A program made the translations under genes and the position numbers. DNA of 17,412 nt from JANMDU01 sp043755865 (lineage in GTDB: Bacteria > Pseudomonadota > Gammaproteobacteria > Burkholderiales > Burkholderiaceae_C): the NCBI GenBank assembly GCA_043755865.1, contig JAYUSD010000182.1:1-17412 (forward strand), written 5' to 3'. Of the stretch, positions 6,810 through 13,642 are shown in pieces; positions within the stretch are counted from its first letter, which is position 1; every line of letters starts with the position of its first letter. A model generated the notes under the pieces. It was not told where the DNA came from. It made no database searches and was given only the letters and a program-made list of their open reading frames with translations.

Positions 6810-6815
6810 TAAAAT
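6810..6815 (+). promoter_or_regulatory. Possible -10 box of the secA transcript
   Basis: TAAAAT lies between the peptidase terminator and the leader ORF; a start near 6822 would leave 18 nt before the leader ATG. No -35 is recognisable at normal spacing (TTGGCG is 21 bp away), so this is a weak call based on position. Confidence 0.35.
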
Positions 6816-6839
6816 GCCGGGTCAACTTGGGAACTGCAC

Positions 6840-6929
6840 ATGCAGCCCCAGATTCAAGACATTCTGAAGAAAGTAATGCCTGTCGTTTTTGTCTTGTGCC
6901 TTGTGGCACAGGAGGCGACAGGCTCCTAA
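6840..6929 (+). CDS. 29-codon leader ORF upstream of secA (putative regulatory peptide)
   Basis: An ATG at 6840, preceded by GGGAA at a normal distance, opens 29 codons ending in TAA at 6927-6929, just 3 nt before the secA ATG. The peptide starts MQPQIQDILKK, continues with the hydrophobic stretch VMPVVFVLCLVA (12-23) and ends QEATGS. It looks like a minimal signal or membrane segment: two lysines followed by a hydrophobic core. I do not recognise it as a known protein, and it has no visible SecM-type arrest motif. The ribosome-binding site, size and position immediately before the translocase gene suggest a translated leader that senses secretion or couples translation to secA. Function is inference; a chance ORF of this length cannot be excluded. 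Confidence 0.5.
   Translation: MQPQIQDILKKVMPVVFVLCLVAQEATGS
6878..6923 (+). promoter_or_regulatory. Nested hairpin enclosing the secA Shine-Dalgarno
   Basis: GCCTGTCG (6878-6885) pairs perfectly with CGACAGGC (6916-6923). Inside, TGTGCC (6895-6900) pairs with GGCACA (6905-6910) around a TTGT loop. The only strong Shine-Dalgarno before secA, GGAGG (6911-6915), falls in the internal loop between the two stems. Alternatively, AGGAG could pair with CTCCT at 6923-6927. The whole structure lies within the leader ORF, so a translating ribosome would open it. There is no T-tract, so it is not a terminator. Confidence 0.55.
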
Positions 6930-6932
6930 TGC

Positions 6933-9713
6933 ATGGCTATCAATTTCCTCACCCAAATTTTCGGCTCTCGCAATGATCGCCTCCTCAAGACCTACCGCAA
7001 AAATGTCGAGCGCATCAATGCGCTAGAAGGTGGCTTAGAGGGCTTAAGCGATGAGCAGCTTCAAGCCAAAACACCCGAACTCAAAGAGCGCGTTGCCAAA
7101 GGCGAAGCGCTCGATGCGATCCTGCCAGAAGCATTTGCGGTGGTGCGAGAGGCTTCCAAGCGTGTGATGAAGATGCGGCATTTTGATGTGCAGTTGGTTG
7201 GCGGCATGGCGCTGCACCAAGGCAAGATTGCCGAGATGCGCACTGGCGAGGGCAAGACGCTCACTGCCACCCTGCCGGTCTATTTAAATGCGCTGGCTGG
7301 CAACGGTGTGCATGTGGTCACCGTCAATGATTACCTTGCCAATCGCGATGCACAGTGGATGGGGCAGCTCTACAACTTCCTCGGCCTGACCGTTGGCATC
7401 AATCTGCCCAACATGCCGCGCGAACAAAAGCAAGCGGCCTACCGCGCCGACATCACCTACGGCACCAACAACGAATACGGTTTTGACTATTTGCGCGACA
7501 ACATGGTCTATGAAGTGGCTGATCGCGTGCAACGCGGCCTCTCCTTTGCGATTGTTGACGAGGTCGATTCGATCTTGATTGACGAAGCTCGCACGCCGCT
7601 GATCATCTCTGGCCAAGCCGATGATCAAACCGATGTGTATTTGGCGCTGAACAAAGTCGTGCCCCTGCTTATCAAGCAAGAAGGCGAGGCCGATCCGCGC
7701 ACGGGCGAGGGCGTGATCAAGGCAGGCGATTTCACGGTGGATGAGAAAAGCCATCAAGCGTACTTAACAGAGCAAGGCCATGAAAATGCCGAGCGCATAT
7801 TGTTTAACCTCGGGCTGATTCCTGAGGGCGCTTCGCTCTATGACCCAGCCAACATCGCCTTGATGCACCACTTGAATGCCGCTTTGCGCGCGCATCACCT
7901 GTATCACCGTGATCAAAATTACGTGGTGCAAGACGGCGAAGTCACCATCGTAGATGAGTTTACCGGTCGCTTGATGACAGGCCGCCGCTGGAGCGATGGA
8001 CTGCACCAAGCCGTTGAAGCCAAAGAAGGCGTGCAGATTCAGGCCGAAAACCAAACACTGGCGTCCATCACCTTTCAAAATTATTTCCGCCTCTACGGCA
8101 AGCTAGCTGGCATGACCGGCACGGCAGATACCGAAGCTTTTGAATTCCAAGATATTTACAGCTTGGAGACCGTGCTCATTCCGCCGAATAAACCGAGCAA
8201 GCGCGATGATCAACTGGATCGCGTCTACAAGACCGGCAAAGAGCGCTATGAAGCGGCCATTACAGACATGCGCGAATGCTACGAGCGCGGCCAACCCGTC
8301 TTGGTAGGCACCACGTCCATTGAAAATTCTGAGCTGATCGCTGAGATGCTGGTGAAAGCCAAGCTGCCGCATCAAGTCTTGAACGCGAAGCAGCATGCCC
8401 GCGAGGCAGACATCATTGCACAAGCGGGCAGCGCAAAAATGATCACGATTGCCACCAACATGGCAGGCCGTGGCACAGATATCGTGCTCGGCGGAAATGT
8501 GGAAAAAGCGATTGCCACAGTCGAAGCCGATGAATCTCTGGATGCATCAGCGAAAGAGAAAAAAATAGCCGCACTGCGCGAGCAATGGACGACGGATCAC
8601 GAGCAGGTCAAGGCTTTGGGCGGTCTGCGTATCATTGCCACCGAGCGCCATGAGAGCCGCCGAATTGATAACCAATTGCGCGGCCGCTCAGGCCGCCAAG
8701 GCGATCCCGGCTCATCGCGCTTTTATTTGAGCCTTGATGACCCACTCATGCGCATTTTCGCCGGTGATCGCGTGGCCTCGATCATGGATCGCTTGAAAAT
8801 GCCTGAAGGCGAGGCGATTGAAGCGGGCATCGTGACGCGCAGTATTGAAAGCGCACAGCGCAAAGTTGAGGCGCGCAATTTTGATATGCGCAAGCAACTT
8901 CTTGAATACGATGATGTGAGCAATGATCAGCGCAAAGTGATCTATCAGCAGCGCAACGATGTTTTGGATGCGGAGAATTTGAGCCCGCAGATCAAAAGTT
9001 TGCGCGAAGGTTGCTTTACAGACATCGTGCATCAACACGTGCCCGTGCAGTCAGTGGAAGAGCAATGGGATCTGCCTGCCTTGCAAAGCACATTGTCTAA
9101 CGAATGGCAAATCAATCTTGATCTTCAAGAGATGGTGAATAAATCCGATTCCATCACGGATGAAGAGATTTTGGAAAAAGTTGTGACAGAGGCAAATACG
9201 GCTTTTGATGCAAAAGTAGAGTTGGTTGGGCAGACAAATTTCACGCAGTTTGAGCGCATGGTGCTCTTGCAAAACATTGACAGCCATTGGCGCGAGCATC
9301 TGTCTGCACTGGATTATTTGCGCCAAGGTATTCATCTGCGGGGCTTTGCGCAAAAGCAGCCCAAGCAAGAATACAAACGCGAGGCGTTTGAGTTGTTTGG
9401 CCAGTTGCTTGACGTGGTGAAAAATGATGTTACGCGCATTTTGATGACAGTGAAAATCCAAAGCAATGAGCAGATCGAAGCTGCCACGCAAGAGCTGGAA
9501 AATCGCGCAGAAAACATCAGCAACGTGACCTATACCGCACCCACAGCTGATGGCGGCGTGGAATCTACGCTAGATGAAGACACGCGCAACAAGCAGCAGG
9601 TGCTCGCTGGTTCTGCGACCAACCCTTACGCACACATGCGCGTAGGAAGAAACGATCCATGCCCGTGTGGTAGCGGTAAGAAGTACAAGAGCTGCCATGG
9701 TCGGTTGAGTTGA
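6933..9713 (+). CDS. secA: Protein translocase ATPase SecA
   Basis: This is the motor of the general secretion pathway, driving unfolded preproteins through SecYEG. The 926-residue length is normal for Betaproteobacteria. Visible elements in order are Walker A MRTGEGKT (102-109), the TYGTNNEYGFDYLRDN region, the DEAD-type box DEVDS (209-213), the second motor domain with IATNMAGRGTDIVLGG, the helix ERHESRRIDNQLRGRSGRQGD, and the C-terminal zinc motif with Cys910, Cys912, Cys921 and His922, which binds SecB and ribosomes. The start MAINFLTQIFGSRN matches family N-termini. GGAGG lies 17 nt upstream, too far for simple initiation, and is structured, so translation probably depends on the leader ORF that ends 3 nt before the ATG. 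A terminator follows at 9745-9790. Confidence 0.98.
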   Translation: MAINFLTQIFGSRNDRLLKTYRKNVERINALEGGLEGLSDEQLQAKTPELKERVAKGEALDAILPEAFAVVREASKRVMKMRHFDVQLVGGMALHQGKIAEMRTGEGKTLTATLPVYLNALAGNGVHVVTVNDYLANRDAQWMGQLYNFLGLTVGINLPNMPREQKQAAYRADITYGTNNEYGFDYLRDNMVYEVADRVQRGLSFAIVDEVDSILIDEARTPLIISGQADDQTDVYLALNKVVPLLIKQEGEADPRTGEGVIKAGDFTVDEKSHQAYLTEQGHENAERILFNLGLIPEGASLYDPANIALMHHLNAALRAHHLYHRDQNYVVQDGEVTIVDEFTGRLMTGRRWSDGLHQAVEAKEGVQIQAENQTLASITFQNYFRLYGKLAGMTGTADTEAFEFQDIYSLETVLIPPNKPSKRDDQLDRVYKTGKERYEAAITDMRECYERGQPVLVGTTSIENSELIAEMLVKAKLPHQVLNAKQHAREADIIAQAGSAKMITIATNMAGRGTDIVLGGNVEKAIATVEADESLDASAKEKKIAALREQWTTDHEQVKALGGLRIIATERHESRRIDNQLRGRSGRQGDPGSSRFYLSLDDPLMRIFAGDRVASIMDRLKMPEGEAIEAGIVTRSIESAQRKVEARNFDMRKQLLEYDDVSNDQRKVIYQQRNDVLDAENLSPQIKSLREGCFTDIVHQHVPVQSVEEQWDLPALQSTLSNEWQINLDLQEMVNKSDSITDEEILEKVVTEANTAFDAKVELVGQTNFTQFERMVLLQNIDSHWREHLSALDYLRQGIHLRGFAQKQPKQEYKREAFELFGQLLDVVKNDVTRILMTVKIQSNEQIEAATQELENRAENISNVTYTAPTADGGVESTLDEDTRNKQQVLAGSATNPYAHMRVGRNDPCPCGSGKKYKSCHGRLS

Positions 9714-9732
9714 CCCTGCATCAGCTTGCTTG

Positions 9733-9772
9733 CTATAAAAAGATGAGCATTTCGCGTAGCATTCATGCCGGC
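9733..9772. repeat. Dispersed repeat, divergent inverted copy C
   Basis: This stretch aligns with the reverse complement of copies A (224-282) and B (16731-16788). Over 28 nt ending in TGCCGGC it matches the complement of copy B at 21 positions. It overlaps the terminator between secA and argJ, suggesting the repeat contributed the hairpin sequence. Confidence 0.4.
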
Positions 9773-9790
9773 GAAGTGCTCTTTTTGCTT
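9745..9790 (+). terminator. Intrinsic terminator after secA
   Basis: GAGCATTTCGC (9745-9755) pairs with GCGAAGTGCTC (9771-9781) in an 11-bp stem with one G-U pair and a 15-nt loop, followed by TTTTTGCTTT. It separates secA from argJ. Confidence 0.8.
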
Positions 9791-9817
9791 TAAATTATCT
9801 CGTCAAACGGAGTAAAC

Positions 9818-11047
9818 ATGGCCGTCAATTTCATCCCCACCGATCCCGCGCTGTTGCACCCCGTTGTTGGCATACGCATCGGCGTAGTAGAAGCTGGCGT
9901 GCGCAAAGCCAATCGCAAAGACGTCACGGTGATGTTGCTTGATGAAGGCACAAGCGTAGCCGGTGTGTTTACGCAAAATCGTTTTTGCGCTGCGCCTGTG
10001 CAAATGTGTCGCGAGCATTTAGCGCAAAACATGGGTATCCGTGCGATCCTCATCAACACTGGCAATGCCAACGCCGGCACAGGAGACGATGGCCTAGCGC
10101 GCGCCCGCTCCACTTGCGTCGCGCTCGCTCAGCATCTTGACATTTCACCCGCCCAAGTGCTGCCGCTCTCGACCGGTGTGATCATGGAGCCTCTGCCCAA
10201 TGATCGCATCGAAGCCGCATTGCCTGCTGCTTTGAAAGACGCTAAAGCAGAGCATTGGGGCAAAGCGGCCGAAGGCATTATGACGACGGACACGCTGCCC
10301 AAAGCGTTCAGCGAGCAAGTGGTGATCGCCGGCAAGACAGTCACGGTCACCGGCATCAGCAAAGGCGCAGGCATGATCCGCCCCAACATGGCCACGATGC
10401 TTGGCTTCTTGGCTACTGATGCCGTGATCCCGCAGGCGCTGATGCAACAGCTTGCGAAAGACTTGGCCGATCAATCCTTCAATTGCGTCACGATTGATGG
10501 CGATACATCTACCAACGACAGCTTCATCGTCATTGCTACTAATAAGATAGCGCTCTGCGTAGATTTCACGCCGGCTAGCAGCGAATTTCATGCCTTAAAA
10601 GCGGCGATGCTGCGTGTCGCGCAAAAACTAGCGCAAGCGATCGTGCGTGATGGCGAGGGCGCGACCAAATTCATCACGGTGAAAGTCACAGGCGGAAAAA
10701 TACAAGAAGAATGCACCAAAGTGGCCTACGCCATCGCACACAGCCCGCTGGTGAAAACCGCTTTCTTCGCCAGCGACCCTAACCTCGGCCGCATCTTGGC
10801 AGCCGTTGGCTACGCAGGCATCGCCGATCTCGATCAAACCAAAATCTCTTTGCAGTTGGATGATGTCCACATCGTTGCGAATGGCGGGCGATTAGCCAGC
10901 TACAAAGAAGAAGATGGCGCGCGAGTCATGAAGCAATCCGAGATCACCGTCCACGTCGATCTCGGTCGTGGCAGCGCAATGGACACCGTCTGGACTTGCG
11001 ATTTCTCGTATGACTACGTGAAGATCAATGCGGATTATCGGAGCTAA
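9818..11047 (+). CDS. argJ: Bifunctional glutamate N-acetyltransferase / ornithine acetyltransferase
   Basis: ArgJ recycles the acetyl group in arginine synthesis, transferring it from N-acetylornithine to glutamate; bifunctional members also use acetyl-CoA. This 409-residue protein shows NTGNANAGTG (80-89), STGVIMEPLP (118-127), the TTD motif (156-158) and the self-cleavage site KGAGMIRPNMATML. There, Thr193 becomes the N-terminal nucleophile of the beta chain after cleavage between Ala192 and Thr193. The C-terminus DFSYDYVKINADYRS is typical. GGAG lies 5 nt before the ATG. The secA-argJ neighbourhood is common in Burkholderiales. The beta-chain sequence appears complete. The stop codon overlaps the edge of an inverted-repeat element. 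Confidence 0.97.
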   Translation: MAVNFIPTDPALLHPVVGIRIGVVEAGVRKANRKDVTVMLLDEGTSVAGVFTQNRFCAAPVQMCREHLAQNMGIRAILINTGNANAGTGDDGLARARSTCVALAQHLDISPAQVLPLSTGVIMEPLPNDRIEAALPAALKDAKAEHWGKAAEGIMTTDTLPKAFSEQVVIAGKTVTVTGISKGAGMIRPNMATMLGFLATDAVIPQALMQQLAKDLADQSFNCVTIDGDTSTNDSFIVIATNKIALCVDFTPASSEFHALKAAMLRVAQKLAQAIVRDGEGATKFITVKVTGGKIQEECTKVAYAIAHSPLVKTAFFASDPNLGRILAAVGYAGIADLDQTKISLQLDDVHIVANGGRLASYKEEDGARVMKQSEITVHVDLGRGSAMDTVWTCDFSYDYVKINADYRS

Positions 11048-11206
11048 TTCAAAGACAGAACATCCGGACGCGAAATGCGCGAAAGTTACGCGAAAGACGC
11101 AAAAAAGAAATACAGAATTGAATTCGGATTTGACATAAATTGGTTTTTCTCTTTTTGGTATTTCTTTCGCGTAACTTTTGCGTCTTTCGCGTCCGGCATT
11201 TGAATT
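11046..11206. repeat. Imperfect inverted-repeat element between argJ and the DUF815 gene
   Basis: The left arm 11064-11095 and right arm 11165-11196 are complementary over 32 nt with three mismatches; the outermost part reads CCGGACGCGAAA. Further complementarity exists at the tips (AATTCAAA at 11046-11053 with TTTGAATT at 11199-11206) and inside (GAAATAC with GTATTTC). The left arm carries an extra GACGCAAAA segment. Both arms are built from GCGAAA-containing units. The AT-rich centre (11114-11156) has no ORF. It looks like a REP- or MITE-like intergenic element and fills the gap between the two genes. Confidence 0.75.
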
Positions 11207-11216
11207 TCTTTAACCT

Positions 11217-12089
11217 ATGAACGAACAATTTCAAGCCCTTCTTTCTCGCGCTGAGAGCTTGCTCGCCAGAGTCGAGCAAATTCTCCCGCAGCCGCTCACC
11301 GCACCAGATTGGTCAACGGGCACCATCGCGTGGCGCTACCGCAAGCGTGCCAGCGGCCATGGCGCTTTGGAGGCTGTGAAACACATTGCGGGGATGAAGC
11401 TGTCTGATCTTAAAGAGATTGACGTTCAGAAAGAGAAGATTCAGCGCAACACGCTGCAGTTTGTGCAAGGCCACACGGCGAATAATGTGCTGCTTACAGG
11501 TGCGCGAGGCACAGGAAAATCATCTTTGATCAAAGCATGCCTCGCTGAATACGCAACGCAAGGCCTGCGTTTGATTGAAGTAGATAAAACCGACCTGGTC
11601 GATCTACCCGACATCATTGACGTGATCGCAGATCGCCCTGAGAAATTCATTATCTATTGCGACGACATCAGCTTTGAAGAGGGCGATGGCAGTTACAAAG
11701 CGCTCAAATCTGTGCTCGACGGTTCAATCAGTGGCGGCGTAGCCAACATGCTGATCTACGCCACCAGCAATCGCCGCCATCTGCTGCCCGAATACATGAA
11801 GGAAAACCTGTCGTATACGCACACGCCCGACGGCGAAGTGCATCCCGGTGAAGTGGTCGAAGAAAAAATCTCGCTCTCCGAGCGCTTTGGCCTGTGGGTG
11901 AGCTTTTATCCGTTCACGCAAGATGAGTATCTCGCCATCGTGGCGCAATGGCTGCGAAATCTCGGCGTGCCTGAATCGCGCATTGATGCCGCGCAAAAAG
12001 AAAGCTTGTTGTGGAGCTTGGAGCGCGCCAGCCGCAGCGGGCGTGTGGCGTTTCAGTTTGCCAAGGATTTTGCAGGGCGGCAGGTTTAG
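11217..12089 (+). CDS. DUF815-family AAA+ ATPase
   Basis: This 290-residue P-loop ATPase has Walker A GARGTGKSS (95-103), Walker B FIIYCDD (144-150) and the DUF815 pattern: DGSYKALKSVLDG, then IYATSNRRHLLPE with an Asn-Arg sensor-like segment, and LSERFGLWVSFYPFTQDEY before a helical C-terminal lid with the RSGRVAFQFAKDF ending. The family is cytoplasmic and related to DnaC/IstB-like AAA proteins; its cellular role is not established. In many Betaproteobacteria it follows argJ, often with a mutT gene next. Here the toxin-antitoxin module comes next instead. There is no recognisable ribosome-binding site before the ATG at 11217, and the inverted-repeat element ends 10 nt upstream. Its last codons overlap the converging toxin gene by 4 nt. 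Confidence 0.85.
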   Translation: MNEQFQALLSRAESLLARVEQILPQPLTAPDWSTGTIAWRYRKRASGHGALEAVKHIAGMKLSDLKEIDVQKEKIQRNTLQFVQGHTANNVLLTGARGTGKSSLIKACLAEYATQGLRLIEVDKTDLVDLPDIIDVIADRPEKFIIYCDDISFEEGDGSYKALKSVLDGSISGGVANMLIYATSNRRHLLPEYMKENLSYTHTPDGEVHPGEVVEEKISLSERFGLWVSFYPFTQDEYLAIVAQWLRNLGVPESRIDAAQKESLLWSLERASRSGRVAFQFAKDFAGRQV

Positions 12090-12397
12090 TGCATTCTTGC
12101 CAGTAATTCTTCTGGTGGGAAATCTCGCGCGGTGTGAAATACGCCAGCAACGATCACCGTTTCGTTCTCGACAAACACATAGGCGATATACGGTGCGCCA
12201 GTGATCACTAGCTCTCGAAATCCAGCTGCGCGTGCGGGGCGAGTGCGCATCGCAAACATCTCCAAAGAATTGACTTGATCACGGATGCGATCACCAACTT
12301 TGATGGCGATTTCCCAATTCACATTCAAGACATACCAAAGCTCAATCTCCGTAACATCATCCTTCGCGCTTTGCTGCCAGCGCACCTCATAGCTCAT
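12086..12397 (-). CDS. ParE/RelE-superfamily toxin
   Basis: This 103-residue protein has the fold pattern of ParE/RelE toxins. The start MSYEVRWQQSAKDDVTEIELWY is the usual beta-strand plus helix. A helix DRIRDQVNSLEMFAMRTRP follows, then the strands FRELVITGAPYIAYVFVENETVIVAGVFHTARD. The REL plus Y-I-A-Y plus V-x-V-x-G-V-F-H-x-x-R-D series is characteristic. Members either poison gyrase (ParE) or cut mRNA on ribosomes (RelE); the sequence alone does not decide which. Its ATG overlaps the antitoxin stop codon (ATGA at 12394-12397), so the two are translationally coupled. It converges with the DUF815 gene, sharing 4 bp. Confidence 0.85.
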   Translation of the reverse strand: MSYEVRWQQSAKDDVTEIELWYVLNVNWEIAIKVGDRIRDQVNSLEMFAMRTRPARAAGFRELVITGAPYIAYVFVENETVIVAGVFHTARDFPPEELLARMH

Positions 12398-12747
12398 ACG
12401 TGAGCACCATCGGCAAGATTGGAAGAATTCGCTTTACTATTTAAATGCTCAGCAAGCCTCGCCTTCAAACTCGCTCTAGCACCTGCCACCACTTCTTCGT
12501 GTGAGTAGGTCGGTTCGCCAGCGCGATAAGCTGCCAAGCGTTTGGCAAGCATGGCATCCACCCACTCATCATGACCAGGCGCTTTAGGCAAACAAGAATC
12601 TTGAATGAAGATGCCCAGCGGGTCATCCATTGACACCATCATGCCCACCGAGCGCCCATTTTTCGTAACGATCACCGGCTCTCGCTGCATTGCGTCGAGA
12701 AATTGGCCGAAATGGGTTTTGGCTTCTTTGGCGGTGAAGGTTTGCAT
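12394..12747 (-). CDS. Phd/YefM-family antitoxin
   Basis: This 117-residue protein begins MQTFTAKEAKTHFGQFLDAM, then PVIVTKNGRSVGMMVSMDD. That is the Phd/YefM N-terminal dimerisation and DNA-binding fold (about 1-50), which also represses the operon in this family. The C-terminal part (about 55-117) is helical and charged (HDEWVDAMLAKRLAAYRAGE, then SHEEVVAGARASLKARLAEHL) and would wrap the toxin. It is longer than typical Phd/YefM antitoxins of 75-90 residues. Order (antitoxin first) and the ATGA overlap with the toxin are standard for type II modules. An imperfect palindrome upstream (12762-12786) is a candidate autoregulatory operator. The start has only a weak ribosome-binding site. Confidence 0.85.
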   Translation of the reverse strand: MQTFTAKEAKTHFGQFLDAMQREPVIVTKNGRSVGMMVSMDDPLGIFIQDSCLPKAPGHDEWVDAMLAKRLAAYRAGEPTYSHEEVVAGARASLKARLAEHLNSKANSSNLADGAHV

Positions 12748-12761
12748 GATTGATAAGTGGT

Positions 12762-12786
12762 TAAAATGATTACTTTTATTATTTTA
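12762..12786 (-). promoter_or_regulatory. Candidate operator/promoter of the toxin-antitoxin operon
   Basis: TAAAATGAT (12762-12770) and ATTATTTTA (12778-12786) form an imperfect inverted repeat (8 of 9 positions) in a very AT-rich stretch 15 nt upstream of the antitoxin start. TAAAAT on the minus strand could serve as -10. Operator function is inferred from the family's autoregulation; no clear -35 was found. Confidence 0.35.
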
Positions 12787-12825
12787 GCGCTTAATTGATT
12801 TGCGCCATGCATTCATAGAATTTGA

Positions 12826-13558
12826 TTATTTAGATGACTTCCAAACTACTTCGTCATCAATTGCATAAAGCTGGCATTCAAAACCTATTTCTCTCTGACA
12901 TGCAGCAAGTGCTTTTGATTTAGCATCGTCACCAGAGGCATAGCCATGGTATTTTTGAGCAAGATTGATCGCAAACGCTCTTGGCTTGGAGCTTTGCAAG
13001 AAGATTCCATAGTTTCGACGAATCACAGCGCTTTGATTAGGGACGTTGTCTAGGCTTTCAATACTGGCAAAGTTACTGCTGCCCGGCTGAGCAACAACCC
13101 CGGATTTGGTGAAGCCGAGTTTGCCCAGATACGAATCTAAGATCGGTTGCCAAATATCGTTGGCTTGCAAAAAGAATGCGTGTCCATCCTCTCCGTTTGG
13201 AGTTTGCAAGAGGTACTCGCCTTTGCCTCCATCTTGAGTAAAGCTCTCAAACCATGATTTTGTATTCTTTGGTGAAAAGAATTTGTCGTTCTCAGAATAA
13301 AACCATAGCGTGGGTACATCGCTTTTGTCTTTGTTTGCTTTTCCGTAGCTAGAGAAAAGCTGGTTCAACTGATACGCCTGACACGGATTGCCCGGGCTGC
13401 CAACGGGATCTCCGCCATGTCCACCTGCAAAATTGATGGCTGCCATTATTCCCCGAGGCCTAGATGCCGTCAAGCCAATCGACACAACGCCACCAACAGA
13501 TTGGCCAACGATGATCAATTTTTCTGGGTCAATGTAAGGCAATTTTTGTGTGTAATTA
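12826..13558 (-). pseudogene. Secreted alpha/beta hydrolase, C-terminal fragment (split by IS)
   Basis: This is the 3' part of a hydrolase gene cut by the insertion sequence at 13559-15237. It holds the whole visible catalytic machinery. Numbering the rejoined 387-residue protein, the nucleophile elbow GQSVGG gives Ser164, SENDKFF gives Asp235 and EDGHAFF gives His270. A further region of about 95 residues (about 290-387) lies beyond the hydrolase fold; its end, DDAKSKALAACQREIG and then CQLYAIDDEVVW, is a Cys-containing pattern I have seen on other secreted betaproteobacterial proteins. The frame is open up to the IS boundary, with a TTG at 13542 as the only nearby start. Expression as a separate protein is unlikely because signal peptide and first strands are lost. 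The sequence looks more AT-rich than its neighbours. Confidence 0.85.
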
Positions 13559-13559
13559 C

Positions 13560-13579
13560 CCTAAATCCGGCAGTTGCCC
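13560..13579. repeat. Left terminal inverted repeat of the IS
   Basis: CCTAAATCCGGCAGTT followed by GCCC matches the reverse complement of 15218-15237 at 19 of 20 positions (G versus A at position 17). The ATTA target duplication lies just outside, at 13555-13558. Confidence 0.93.
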
Positions 13580-13642
13580 CCAGCTAAACGCACCGCAAGC
13601 TAGACTGGGCGTTGGTTTCAACGATTTCGGAGGGATCACCAA

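Noticed and set aside
6878..6927. secA leader hairpin as an intrinsic terminator
   Set aside because: No T-tract follows the 3' arm; T's occur only inside the internal loop.
8712..9491. Minus-strand ORFs of 100-150 codons opposite secA
   Set aside because: They are shadows of secA with no independent support.
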